DNA of 64,000 bases from Gonocerus acuteangulatus (taxonomy: Eukaryota; Arthropoda; Insecta; Hemiptera; Coreidae), in the NCBI GenBank assembly GCA_946811695.1, contig OX328128.1:28118510-28182509 (forward strand), read 5' to 3'. Positions within the stretch are counted from its first letter, which is position 1, and every line of letters begins with the position of its first letter. Both the position numbers and the translations under genes were made by a program. This document shows, piece by piece, positions 1 through 11,358 of this stretch. The notes under the pieces were generated by a model. The model did not search any database. It saw only the letters and a program-made list of their open reading frames with translations, and had not been told where the DNA came from.

Positions 1-1329
1 GTGCTACATTTGTCGTTTAATTGTTATAAACTGATCGTTTATCAACGTTAGTTTTTTCCCCTTTTCTAATCCCTTTATTAAAGCATTCCTTGTCAGAAAT
101 ACCACGATAATTGAAAGCTTGCCAGAAATAATTTGGATTTGAAGAAGAAAAAAGCATGTTTAAGTATTCCATGGGATGTTTCATATAAAGTGCTCACAAA
201 TTGAAGTGGACCACTTAAGAAAATTCAGATATTTTATTTACTTGATTGATATGAGGTTTTCCTCCGTTTGAAATGAACTATTTTAACAACACTTCCACGA
301 AGGTAAATTGATAAAAAACAGGAACAGATATGCTCAGGAACTGATTCAGCTACTAATAGCTGAACTGCTTATTGGATTTTGTCCCTTAAATCATATTTAT
401 ATGTTTCTACTTGTGTTTTGTAAACATTATTTTCCTTAATTGAGGAATGGGTTTGTTTACCTTAACATTACCAATTGAGCATAAAAAGGAGAATGAACCG
501 CAATTGAATCTTAACTATCAATTGTTTCATATCTTAACTTTCCTTATTGCTTCCCTGCTGCTCATTGGCGGCTCTAGACAAACATTTCTGGGGGGGCTAA
601 ATTACCCCCCCCCCCCCTTTAGCCGGCACTGCTGCTGCATAGATTAATTACAGATGTAAAGAATACCGCCTGCTTAGTTAGGATTATTCCTGAAAAAGAG
701 AACATACAGAAGAACCTATTCAGTACCGTTCAGTGATGAGTCACTCAGCCGAAGACAATGAGGTATTATGCACCTTAGCTTGTGGACCGTACCAAATCAC
801 CGGAGCGTGGAATCTGTGTTCTCATGATACCCTAAAGAAGTTTTGAATATTAACTAGCAAGAAAATCGCAAAGCATGCAAGCATGCTTTAAAAACTCGTG
901 GAAAAGAAAAATAGCTAGTATAACCATTTTTCTCTATTATTATTAGTATTTTATTCTATTTTTTTCTCATTTGATAAACATATATGTATACGTAATAATA
1001 TCCATATATTTTAATATGATGTAACAGTAGTATTTTCATTCCGTATTATTTTTGATAAAAAATAGTCTTACATTTTCTTACTTTTAGGTTACAGATATAT
1101 TTTTCATATTATCGAGTATTTAAATCGCCTTATTTATGTCGATTCGTAGTAGTGATGGGCAATTCTCGACTGTGAATCGATTCGAATAGAAATGGAATAC
1201 GAATTTCGTAGGTAATTGTAAGTAATCGTAAAATCGATTCATATCGTAGAACGATCTTCTGAGCCTCTTTTCATTTCGATTCGAATCAATTAAAAAAAAA
1301 ATGAATAATATATTTACGATACATTTGAC
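1..1329. other. Gene-free AT-rich region
   Basis: No exon, transposon domain or structural RNA could be supported. It contains a poly-C tract near 604-618 and, from about 1150, a stretch rich in variants of ATTCGA/TCGATT. That stretch starts with a GATGGGCAA-like string reminiscent of hAT termini, but no partner end was found. Confidence 0.5.
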
Positions 1330-1530
1330 TGTTCGCTCTGCCAGAGGCTCAAAAATGGTTCGATTTTGATGAAATTTGGTTCAAAAATCTTTCGTCTAAT
1401 TTGGGAGGTCAAGTTTGTTAATCACCAGAATCCGTCCACGGGAACATAGTTTTTGAGCAAAATTATCGTGAAAAAAAAAATGTAACTCTTACGTATTCGA
1501 GTTAATATGCTTGCAGCTTATTATTACTGG
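1330..1530 (+). repeat. Family X internal fragment
   Basis: This stretch matches the part of family X just after its (TA)n tract (compare 9150-9340): the words GTTCGCTC, GATGAAATTTGGT, CAAGTTTGTTAA and GAATCCG occur in the same order and spacing. Both ends of the element are missing, so it is an old fragment. No coding capacity is visible. Confidence 0.6.
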
Positions 1531-2232
1531 ACGGACCCAGGACAAAAATCATTAAGGACATCACCTTACAGGACGGAACTTGGCCGACTGACAAATCAGA
1601 CTTATTACTTAAATATTTTCAAGAATTTGATGCATTTATTAAACAATTGGACCTAAAAATTTTTAATCAACTCATCTAAATACCCATATATGTATTATGT
1701 TATTACATATGTATATATTTTTATTTATTTACTTTTTTTTTTTTTAATTTTTATTTTAATTTCAGTATTAATATTCATTGTACAAGGAAATTTTATTTTA
1801 TGTACATTATCAAAATACGTGTAGTAGCCAGAGGATGGCATACGTAGTAAATAAACTCCCACGCTGGAGGGATACTCCAACGTGGAAAACAAGAAAAAGT
1901 CCGTCACGCAGGAGCTGCATAACTAAGCACGTTCCTCAGAATTTTGTAGTATAGACTACATTACTGAATAATTTGCTGTAAATAACCTATATAAATAAAG
2001 TAAAAACGTGACTAGTTCTGCTCATCTACATTTCTTATGGGAACTTCAATTATTAATTTTGTAAATAATTTGCTTCCAGAGTTATGTATACATTATACTG
2101 TACTACTTAATAAATACACAAAAACTTCATTTTCCGTCTTTTGATCTGACGCAGGAGCAGGATACAGTCCCCCTAGTGGGAGATAGGGCTCCTCGTGGCG
2201 GCTTTGGGAACCTACGTCTGGCTGGTTATTTG

Positions 2233-2700
2233 TAATGAAACAGGGTTTAAAGTAAACCCTCCTTTCCAATAGACCGATTTACTTCATTTTTACAACACTT
2301 CTTTCTCAGGAGTTACCCACGACGGATACCGCGTTTCGTTACAACACAGCAGAAATTACGACCGGTATGAGTATATTAGTACTTTACGTCCGGAGTAAAC
2401 CCCCCCTCCAAATAACCCGATTTAGTATATTTTTACAACCCATTTTTCTCTGTTGATTGACACCACGAATACCGTGTTTCGTTGAAATATAACAAAAATT
2501 ACGGCTGGTAGTGGCAAATTGGTAATGTGGGTCCGGAGTAAACCTTCCCTCCTAATAAACCGATTTAGTTTATTTTTGCAACGTACGTCTCTTTTTAGAT
2601 CAACACAACGAATACCGAGTTTCGTTGAAATATAACAAAAACTACGGCTGGCATGGTCAAATTAGTGTTTTGGGTCCGGGGTAAACCCCCCTCCCGGTGG
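2233..2700 (-). repeat. Tandem core of family A, about 140-bp units
   Basis: Successive units share ATTACG or CTACG plus GCTGG/CCGGT, then GGTCCGGAGTAAAC and ACCGATTT. Equivalent positions at about 2346, 2487 and 2630 give a period near 141-143 bp. Units are diverged, so this is an old array. Confidence 0.7.
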
Positions 2701-2807
2701 ACCGATATTGGTGGTTCACGAACTCGTTCAATCGTTTGCTAGTTGAACGCTATATACCAGGTTTCGTGAAGAAAAAACAAAAACTCTGGCCGCTATCGTG
2801 TTAACAG

Positions 2808-2809
<2 letters not shown>

Positions 2810-2858
<49 letters not shown>
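2810..2858. repeat. (TA)n microsatellite, left part of the split family A tract
   Basis: A perfect TA run following CAGACACACA. It ends at a sequence starting CTAGCTGTTACCCGGCGTGC, where foreign sequence begins. Confidence 0.95.
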
Positions 2859-2859
<1 letters not shown>

Positions 2860-3611
2860 TAGCTGTTACCCGGCGTGCCATGCTACACCTACTTTCTGCA
2901 TATAGAAAAGCCTAAATAAATTAGAAACCAAATAAGTATTATTAAAATCTAATAACACGAATCTGTAACTGTTTCGAACCCGTGACCTCTCAACTGTAAG
3001 TCCTAGACGGCTTCGACATAACCTATAACTCCCCCCGTATCAAGACATACATGTATGCCAAGTTTGGTAAAAATAGGTCTTGCTTATAAAATGAAACAAC
3101 AACATACAGACAGCAGCTGGTAGACGTTTTTGACCTGGCCTATGACAATCCCCTGATCAAGACCAACCTGTGTGCCCAGTTTGATCAAAATCCGTCAAAC
3201 GGTGTGGGTCTGTATAAAGAACAAACATACAGACAGACAGCTGGTAGACGTTTTTGACTTAGCCTACGACTCTCCCCAGATTAAGATCTACATGTGTACC
3301 GAGTTCAGTCAAAATCCGACGACCGGTGTGGAGTTGTATAAGGGACAAACATACAGACAGACAGCTGGTAGACGTTTTTGACTTAGCCTTCGACTCTCCC
3401 CAGATTAAGATCTACATGTGTACCGAGTTTAGTCAAAATCGGATGAACGGTATGGATTTGTATAAGGGACAAACATACAGACAGACAGCTGCTAGATTTT
3501 TTTGACCTAGCCTAGGAGATTTCTCGTATCAAGACCTACCACTATTCCAAGTTTGGTCAAAAACGGTCAAACGGTGTGGATTTGTATAAGGAACAAACAA
3601 ACAGACACGTG
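2859..3611 (+). repeat. 124-bp tandem repeat block inserted in the TA tract
   Basis: The phrase CTGGTAGACGTTTTTGAC recurs at about 3117, 3241 and 3365, and a decayed version occurs near 3488, giving a 124-bp period. Each unit contains ACATACAGACAGACAGC and GTCAAAATC. The block is bounded by TA tracts on both sides, as expected for an insertion into TA-rich target DNA. The leader with TACCCGGCGTGC looks like the 3' region of common arthropod transposons, but no protein domain remains. Confidence 0.65.
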
Positions 3612-3625
3612 ATTTTTATATATAT

Positions 3626-3702
<77 letters not shown>

Positions 3703-3735
3703 GATATATATATGTATATATAGATATATATAAAT
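3612..3735. repeat. (TA)n microsatellite, right part
   Basis: TA dinucleotides with scattered TATATAGATATA interruptions, leading into the family A flank at about 3736. Confidence 0.95.
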
Positions 3736-3851
3736 TTTAACGGGGGTCATTTTCGGTGTCTACTAGGTAGGATCGATGGAGATTTGAAGAAATTTTTCAA
3801 AAATTCCGTCCAACCTCAATAGCTACTTTCCTTCGAAGGAATGTGCTAAAA

Positions 3852-4549
3852 CGAAGGAAACAATTTTTAGAGTGACATCTGTAGAAAAGTGGGTACAACT
3901 CGTTTTCCTAACTAATTTTGAAAATTGTTCGAGGCTTTTGACATTCAACTGAACTTGGATATTAATTCGGGGCTGCCTCCCTTATCTTCGCCCATGCAAC
4001 TCCTGCTTGATGGACCTTTTAATCATACTTTTTGTCGTATTATTAATTTTAGTTTCCATATTATAAATATAATTTAGAATTTTAATAAAACATGGCCTGG
4101 GGTACTACTGTCTGAATTTAAGCTGTATTCTTCTTTGAAGCCAATACTAGTTTAATGGCATCTATTTGTCAGGATGTATATCAAAGAGCACCGCCTTTTA
4201 AAGGAAAGGGATCTTCCCAGCCGAAAGGGTGGATCACCCATTTATTGAGATATTCTCAACAGCTAGGTTACCAAGTCCAACCAGCCTGAAAGGCTATTGC
4301 TGTATTTGAAGTGCAGCTAGGGAGAAGATGTTGGTACATTTGGACAATGCAATGGGCTGAGTGAACCCATTGTACCCGGGTTTACGGTCCGGTTTCTGGG
4401 ATTACACCGGTAGTTGGGGGGCTCTTTACAAATCCAGGATACTTAACGACACCCTTACAAGCACTCGGTACCACCTTTGGCTTTCAAGAACCTTTTGTTG
4501 AAAACAGCATTCAGAGGTGCTCTCTCTCTCTCTTTAAGAAATGGTTGTT
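3852..4549. other. Unassigned intergenic stretch
   Basis: No ORF of note. A short hairpin lies near 4345-4370 (CAATGGG ... CCCATTG), and a (CT)n run at 4522-4533 directly precedes the target duplication of the next MITE. Confidence 0.4.
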
Positions 4550-5334
4550 GGGTCTTTTTGCGAAGACCACATCCAGTTACTTTTGAAGTAGCAGTAGTGA
4601 TTGTATCAGTGATTTAGCGCATGCGCATAACTCCTTTGCCTTCCTATTGGAGGATTGGATGACCAATTGCATTCGTTCTTGCTGGGAGTAAAGTAACCTT
4701 CAACAGTGAATTAGCTTTTGTTTATGAAAAAGCTCTGCTTATGTTAGTGAGAAAAATGAGTATTTTACAATTAGTTCGCGATGTTCCTGACAAAGTAAAA
4801 GGGATTGGTTTCTTACTGGGAAAAATTAATGGAATCCTATTAATTTTAGCGAGTTGGATAGACTAGAGTCGCTACAATTAATATAATTCTATTAATTGGG
4901 AGTTGGATTGACTAGGGTTTTGATATTTTCTTGAGCGAGCGGAGCGTAGCGTAGCGAGCGGAAACGCATAGCATGTAATACCTAATAAATGTAAAATATC
5001 CAAAAAAGAGAGAGAGAAAAGGAATAAAATATTTTGTTTACAAATAACGTTGTTTGTTATCCTTCATAACCTGCAAAACAGTCAACTTTAAAGCTTAATA
5101 ACTTATTTCATAGTTGAGAGAATTGATTTTGATCATATTAACCTTTTTATTAATAAATATTGCTTGCCATTATCTAATATGAATTATAACCGTAGATAAC
5201 GAGTCAAGAAGTAGTAGATAACCAGCAAAGAGCCTATAAGCTAATCAGTAAGCTTATCAGCGAGTACGAGTAACTGTTATAAATCACTACTGCTACTTCA
5301 AAAGTAACTGGATGTGGTCTTCGCAAAAAGACCC
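4550..5334 (+). mobile_element. MITE-1, complete copy with 8-bp TSD
   Basis: Terminal inverted repeats of about 53 bp begin GGGTCTTTTTGCGAAGACC and continue through CATCCAGTTACTTTTG to AGCAGTAGTGATT. The element is flanked by an exact 8-bp duplication TGGTTGTT (4542-4549 and 5335-5342). Length is 785 bp with no transposase. An 8-bp duplication fits hAT, P, Merlin or Sola1 type enzymes; the ends do not start with the usual hAT CAGNG, so the superfamily is left open. Other copies: 6470-6987, 10179-10425, 10877-11051 and 15161-15898. Confidence 0.85.
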
Positions 5335-5390
5335 TGGTTGTTTATTGCAAAACTAAATAGAACTTTGAAGAGGGGGGGGGGGTCTCCGGG

Positions 5391-5560
5391 GGTCTTCCGT
5401 GGTCTAGTGGCTAGCGCCTTAGATTCATAAGCGGGAGAAGTTGGGTTCGATTCCCACCAGTGGCAGAAATGTTTTCATCTCACGGCTCATTGGGAAAATT
5501 CCTCGCTGCACCCTGGATGGTCTAGATGTCAAAGTGCCGTAAAAAAAAAAAATTAAAAAT
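5391..5560 (+). mobile_element. SINE family 3, tRNA-derived
   Basis: A tRNA-like head has an A-box TGGTCTAGTGG (5400-5410) and a B-box GGGTTCGATTCCC (5443-5455), as used by RNA polymerase III. A body follows with CATCTCACGGCTCATTG, then a tail ending GTGCCGTAAAA and an A-rich run. Body and tail match the copy at 49630-49790 and the reversed copy at 16415-16553. The anticodon arm is degenerate, so this is a SINE rather than a tRNA gene. Confidence 0.8.
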
Positions 5561-5696
5561 AAAAATGTGTTATTAAAAAAAGGACTTTGAACTTTGATGT
5601 ATGAAGAATGCTGCAAAATATACAATCTTCTTCTTCATTTTACCCGCTTCGTTGTATTGACTAACTCATTTTTTTGCTGAAAGCTATTTTAAAAAA

Positions 5697-5800
5697 AGTC
5701 CGCCACGCAGGGAATACGTCATCTTAGTTCGTTTCCGTACTCATACCTAGTCTTATTTGTAAGGCTTGATATAGATTCAGTAAACGTTTTGTTTTGAACT
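5697..5800 (-). repeat. Family X terminal relic
   Basis: Contains AGTCCGCCACGCAGGGAATA, GTCATCTTAG and CATACCTAGTCTTATTTG, matching the reversed 3' terminal block of family X seen at 8560-8637. The rest of the element is absent. Confidence 0.5.
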
Positions 5801-6469
5801 ATTGTGAAAAATGTAAAAACCTTCTCCAGTAATAGCTCAAGGAAAATCAAGATTTGAGGCGCCGCAAGACACAGGAAACTGGCAATATCCAAAGCAGATA
5901 TATTGAAGAACGCATATTCTCATTCTTACTGAAATACTAGTTGTGCTGTTAAATTCAATTCAAACAAAAAAAAAAAAAAAAATCTATTAAGAATGGGGAA
6001 AACAGCACTAGCGTATATAGAAAATAATTTTCTAGTGGGGCGGGGGGCTGGGAGCACCTAGGCACTTGGGGTGTAGGAAAAATTGTAAACATTTCAGTGT
6101 AAAATGGTGAGTTTTAAGGTCCTCTGGACACCTAGTAGACCAGAGTAAATGTAGAAGACATTTTTCGTTGTGTTATGCTTTTTTTACATGAAATGTTCTC
6201 ACCAAAACGAAATTTCGGTGAGGGCTGCAGTCCTCCCCCTTTTATACGACCATAGAAAACAGCGACAAAAAAAAGTTCAAAAGACCGAAGGACATTTATT
6301 AAGCTTTTGAACATTCACCGCGGTTTACCAAACCGTCCTATTTAAGAAATTCACAAGACAATTCCCAAAAGTATTCATTAATAATACCAGTTTGACGTTT
6401 CCATATATACTAAATAATTTGCTAACTATCTCAGTAGCGTTCCAACAATAAATTCATAAATAAATTGTT
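5801..6469. other. Unassigned intergenic stretch
   Basis: Contains a poly-A run at 5966-5982 and a G-rich patch near 6036-6068. No gene or repeat boundary could be supported. Confidence 0.4.
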
Positions 6470-6987
6470 GGGTCTTTTTGCGAAGACCACATCCAGTTAC
6501 TTTTGGAGTAGCAGTAGTGATTTATAACAGTTACTCGTAGTCGCTGATAAGCTTACTGATTAGCTTATAGGTTCTTTGCTAGTTATCTACTACTTCTTGA
6601 CTCGTTACCTACGGTTATAATTCATATTAGATAATGGCAAGCAATATTTATTAATAAAAAGGTTAATATGATCAAAATCAATTCTCTCAACTATAAAACA
6701 AGTTATTAAGCAATAAAGTTGACTGTTTTGCAGGTTATGAAGGATAACAAACAACATTATTTGTGAACAAACATAGTTTAATCGTTTTCTCTCTATTTTT
6801 TGGATATTTTACATTTATTAGGCATTACATGCTATGCGTTTCCGCTCGCTCAAGAAGATATCAAAACCCTAGTCAATCCAACTTGCAATTAATAGAATTA
6901 CATTAATTTTACCGACTCTAGTCTATCCAACTCGCTAAAATTAATAGGATTCCATTAATTTTTCCGAGTAAGAAACCAATCCCTTTT
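6470..6987 (-). mobile_element. MITE-1, truncated copy
   Basis: Starts with the 53-bp terminal repeat and matches the complete 4550-5334 copy in reverse orientation. It stops at about 6987 in the middle of the element (after AACCAATCCCTTTTT), where family X sequence starts. The second terminus is missing, so the family X insertion or a deletion removed the end. Confidence 0.75.
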
Positions 6988-7181
6988 TAGCGCGGTTCCT
7001 CCCTCCCCCATAGGGAGGAACCCCGCTTATAAGGTTGATACAATGTAGACATGCGCGCCGAGGCTGAATTTTCCGGCGGCGGCGCGCTGGACAAAAATGG
7101 CCGGCGGCGGCGCGCTGGACAAAAATGGCCGGCGGCGGCGGCGCGCGCGGCGTGGGCTATTTTTTTAACCTCCTTAAATAT

Positions 7182-7253
<72 letters not shown>

Positions 7254-8637
7254 CCGATATTTCACAGGCTCAAAAATAGTCCAATTTTGATGAACTTTGG
7301 TACAAAAATCGTCTAATTTGAAGCGTCAAGTTCGTTAGCCAGGATAATCCGTCCTCCGGAACATGGGGTTTGGTACGATATTCGTGCGAAAAAAAAGGAT
7401 TTCGTTTAGAGCCTTCTGCTGAAATTCAAGGAAGATAAATATGCCGGACAAACCTAGTAATGTTCTGTATAACATATTCTTTTTCGAACATGGCCACCGC
7501 GCATGAGCGAACGCCAGTGGACACTTTTTTGTAACGCTTAGGTCCACCCGACAAACCTATGTAATGTACTCTATAAAATACAGTTATCTCTTTTGCAAAT
7601 GGCCACTGCACATGCGCGTACTCCAGCGGACACTTTTTTGTGACACATACAGTCGCCTTTTTGTAGGTGGCCACTAAGCATGCGCGACCGCCACTGCACC
7701 TGCGCTAACGCCACTGCGCATGGGTGATCACACCTGAGCATGCGGGAACCCTACTGCGCATGTGCGAACGCCAGCGTACACTATTTTGTAACGTTTTTTT
7801 TTTTCAGTTTAGTCACCACTTAAACATATTTATGCTAAAATCGTAACGGTGACGTTTTCGGGTTTATATGCTTGCAGATACTAGCGTAATAGGTCCCTTA
7901 ACATACGAAAACGAATGGAACCATTTTTAAGGCTTTATCTGTAACAGTCTTTGAGATATGTGGAACAAACATTTATGTAACTCATTTTCGGTTTTGGTAC
8001 ATGAAATCGTGGGATTCCATTGAAATGTGTTTTATATGTTTGAATTTCATCTAAACTAAGATATTGATTACATTTGGAGTTGAGGAAGTATTCGAAAAAA
8101 ATATTTTATTAGTAGACAACAGTTTGGGATTTCGTATTTTTTAGTAAATATCTCTAAATCCGTTGAAAAGTCGTGGGAAGGGGAAGGTTACCATTCGAAA
8201 GCTTACTGATGTCTCTATAAAACTGGTTATAAAGTAATTTCCGATGGGGTGATGTCAATCGGAGAAATAAAGGCTTAAAACTTCGAATGCGTTTCTTTTA
8301 TTCTTTTGAACGGGGTTTTGTGTTTGTTTAACTCACTTGTTTCAAATTGTAATTGTCAGAAAAATTAGTCTCTTAGTAAAAGAAGGCAAGGAAATGAGAA
8401 ACTAAATGATACTAATAGTGTTTTCGCAGGGCGAACGTTTGTTGGCGGGGGAGTCAGTTCCGGTTAGGTTACTGTCAGTTTCCTGTTGCGGCGACTTCCT
8501 TCTGTTTGAGATTTTATATTTTTAACGAAACATCAAACCCTAGCAAAAACTGTATTTATTCCTTTACTAATAGCACTAGGGATATGACCGGACCCGCGCT
8601 AAGACGACGCAGTTCCTGCGAGTCGGACTTTTTTTTA
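6988..8637 (+). mobile_element. Family X element, long copy
   Basis: Starts with a hairpin (TTCCTCCCTCCCCCATAGGG then AGGAA), runs through a GC-rich patch with duplicated CCGGCGGCGGCGCGC units (7074-7150), a (TA)n tract (7180-7249), the GATGAAC/TTTGGT flank, and a long AT-rich body. It ends in the terminal block near 8590-8637 (GCTAAGACGACGCAGTTCCT then GCGAGTCGGAC and a T run). A region at 7490-7770 is rich in CGCATGCGCGA-type words. No coding capacity was found. The hairpin at one end and fixed terminal block suggest a Helentron-like non-autonomous element, by architecture only. Confidence 0.55.
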
Positions 8638-8872
8638 GTTTTTCTCTTAAATTTCGAGGTTTCCAAACTATTTCCCTCAAAAGCTGGATTTATTTGTTAA
8701 GTATATAAAATTATTTTATCTTACGCTTTTCCGATACAAACTTTGGCATTTGCTAATCAACAATCACACCATACAAGCGTTTAGTTGATGAGAAGGTAAG
8801 CTCAAAATGGCGCCGGCCGGTCAACATGTAGTACACTCGCAGTTTTCCTACACTCACCCACCCGTTACACCA
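8638..8872. other. Short spacer between family X copies
   Basis: Unique-looking AT-rich sequence followed from about 8800 by a GGCGCCGGCCGG-containing stretch that leads into the next family X copy. No gene is evident. Confidence 0.35.
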
Positions 8873-9080
8873 TTTCGTCAAGTATTGCCAACGAAATCGG
8901 CGCGCCGACTGAATAGGCTCGGCGGCGGCGCGCCACTCAAAACCCGGCGTGGCGTAGCGGCGCCGGCGCGGCGCGCATGTCTAATACAATGAAACAATCC
9001 GAAAGTGCCGACTAGAAAATTTCGCGTTTCAGAACCCCTAGAGACCGAAAATAACGGTGGTTGAAATTTGTATATATATA

Positions 9081-9148
<68 letters not shown>

Positions 9149-10178
9149 CTGTTCGCTCATTTCTGGCTTCCCTAATGGTCCGATTGTGATGAAATTTGGT
9201 ACAAAAATCCGTCGTCCAATTTAAAAGGTCAAGTTCGTTAACCAGCAGAATCCGCCCACTGGAAGATGGCGTTTGGGGCGAAATTTGCGCAAAAAAAAAT
9301 CGTAACGCTTACGTTTTTGAGTTCATAAGCTTGTAAGTACTCGTTTTATAGGCTTCTTGGGCTAGGAAAACGAATGAAACCATTTTCAAGGCGATAGCTT
9401 TAACCGTTTTCGAGAAAATTGGAAAGATAATTTTTGAATACCGTTTTTGGTTTGGGTACTTAGAATCATGGGATTCAGTTGAAACATTTTCTGCATGTTC
9501 TAATTTCAATAAAACTAATATGTTGAAATTTTTGTTACGTTTGGAGTTTAGGAAGGGTTAGAATAAAATATTTTATTAACAGACATAAAAAGTTTTGGTA
9601 ACTTTGTATACTTTCCTTAATATCTCGAAAAAGGTTGAGAATCTTGGTAAACGGAAGAATACCATTAGAAAGCTTATTAAATGCTCTACAAAAAAGGTTC
9701 TAATGAAAGTTTTGATTAGGCGATGTCAATCGCAGAAATAAGAGCTTAAAACTTTAAAGTAATTGATTTCGCTTATTCGAACTGTTCTTTTTGTCTGTTT
9801 TTTATTCCTTGTTATTTTTTAATTGCTTATTGTTGGATAAGGTATTTGAAAATAAAACAAGTTAAGAAAAATAGGAAAAACAATTTAATGTTAGAGATAT
9901 GGACTTCCAAGATTCCAAGACCTTGTCACTAGCGGGTTCGTTTCTAGTGTAGCAGACCCTTCCAGGTAAGATTGTAAATCATGACCTTTCAAGACTTTAC
10001 TACTCACAGGAATGGCGTTAGTGACCTTAAGGGTTGACACGCCATTATAATAATTAATTAAAAAAAAAAGACTGGTGGAACCAAAATAATAACTGCTTCT
10101 ATTTTAATCTTTCCAAATTAGACTAGGAATATGAACGGAACCGCGCTAAGATGATGCAGTCCTGCGAGACGAACTTTT
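8873..10178 (+). mobile_element. Family X element, second copy; left arm of the large palindrome
   Basis: Order: GC-rich patch (8898-8985), GTGCCGACTAGAAAATTTCG, (TA)n at 9071-9146, the GATGAAATTTGGTACAAAA flank, body, and terminal block (GCTAAGATGATGCAGTCCTG) near 10146-10172. The segment 8873-9362 reappears inverted at 11053-11556. Confidence 0.6.
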
Positions 10179-10425
10179 TCTTTGTCAGGAACATCGCGAA
10201 CTAATTGTAAAAGACTCATTTTCTCACTAACATAAACAGAGCTTTTTCATACACAAAAGCTAATTCACTGTTGAAGGTTACTTTACTCCCAGCAAGAACG
10301 AATGCAATTGGTCATCGGAATCCTCCAATAGGAAGGCAAAGGAGTTAGACGCATGCGCTGAATCACTGATACAATCACTACTGCTACTTCAAAAGTAACT
10401 GGATGTGGTCTTCGCAAAGAGACCC
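10179..10425 (-). mobile_element. MITE-1 half copy
   Basis: The last quarter of MITE-1 ending in its terminal repeat (TCTTCGCAAAGAGACCC at 10409-10425). The other end is lost at the junction with family X near 10178. Mirrored at 10877-11051 as part of the inverted duplication. Confidence 0.7.
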
Positions 10426-10646
10426 AAATTGTTTTTCTGTTTCAAGACATATTGACCAACAGTTTTATATTTTTTTCGATAAATTAAAAAATAGTGTGGC
10501 CCCTGAAGCGGTAGTAAATTCGGGCCGCGAAACACGGAGGGAAAATGAACTTGAATGAAATCAGATTTTGTTTCACTTTTTATTGACCTCTAGCCATGAA
10601 ACTTAAGAAAATATTAAAATATGTTTTTTCAACAAACTTAATGATC
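10426..10646 (+). repeat. Penelope-like terminal relic with hammerhead-like motif
   Basis: At 10505-10545 the order CTGAAGC, a GCGG/CCGC stem, then GAAAC resembles the CTGANGA-stem-GAAAC core found in the terminal repeats of Penelope-like elements and in the fuller element at 52820-54840. No reverse transcriptase remains. The end at 10646 is the axis of the palindrome rather than a natural terminus. Confidence 0.4.
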
Positions 10647-11267
10647 AAGATATTGGATCATTAAGTTTGTTGAAAAAACATATTTTAATATTTTCTTAAG
10701 TTTCATGGCTAGAGGTCAATAAAAAGTGAAACAAAATCTGATTTCATTCAAGTTCATTTTCCCTCCGTGTTTCGCGGCCCGAATTTACTACCGCTTCAGG
10801 GGCCACACTATTTTTTAATTTATCGAAAAAAATATAAAACTGTTGGTCAATATGTCTTGAAACAGAAAAACAATTTGGGTCTCTTTGCGAAGACCACATC
10901 CAGTTACTTTTGAAGTAGCAGTAGTGATTGTATCAGTGATTCAGCGCATGCGTCTAACTCCTTTGCCTTCCTATTGGAGGATTCCGATGACCAATTGCAT
11001 TCGTTCTTGCTGGGAGTAAAGTAACCTTCAACAGTGAATTAGCTTTTGTGTGGCCCAAGAAGCCTATAAAACGAGTACTTACAAGCTTATGAACTCAAAA
11101 ACGTAAGCGTTACGATTTTTTTTTTGCGCAAATTTCGCCCCAAACGCCATCTTCCAGTGGGCGGATTCTGCTGGTTAACGAACTTGACCTTTTAAATTGG
11201 ACGACGGATTTTTGTACCAAATTTCATCACAATCGGACCATTAGGGAAGCCAGAAATGAGCGAACAG

Positions 11268-11358
<91 letters not shown>

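Larger units (their letters stand above)
1898..3851 (-). mobile_element. Family A element, HINE/Helentron-like non-autonomous repeat
   Basis: The longest of three family A copies (others at 11859-12900 and 22253-23410). Order on the plus strand: a terminal block with GTCCGTCACGCAGGAGCTGC, a unique flank, three to four tandem units of about 140 bp, a (TA)n tract, and a flank ending in TTCCTTCGAAGG and GCTAAAA. There is no coding capacity. Terminal hairpin-like block, tandem core, microsatellite and flank resemble Helentron-associated elements such as DINE-1 and bivalve Pearl. The assignment is by architecture only; no Rep/helicase is present. This copy is interrupted in its TA tract by a separate 124-bp tandem block. 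Confidence 0.6.

Noticed and set aside
5391..5465. A functional tRNA gene
   Set aside because: A and B boxes are present, but the cloverleaf is degenerate and the sequence continues into a SINE body and tail seen at other sites.
6987..7316. Overlapping ORFs on both strands with Tyr-Ile repeats
   Set aside because: They are translations of the (TA)n microsatellite and adjoining GC-rich repeat of family X.
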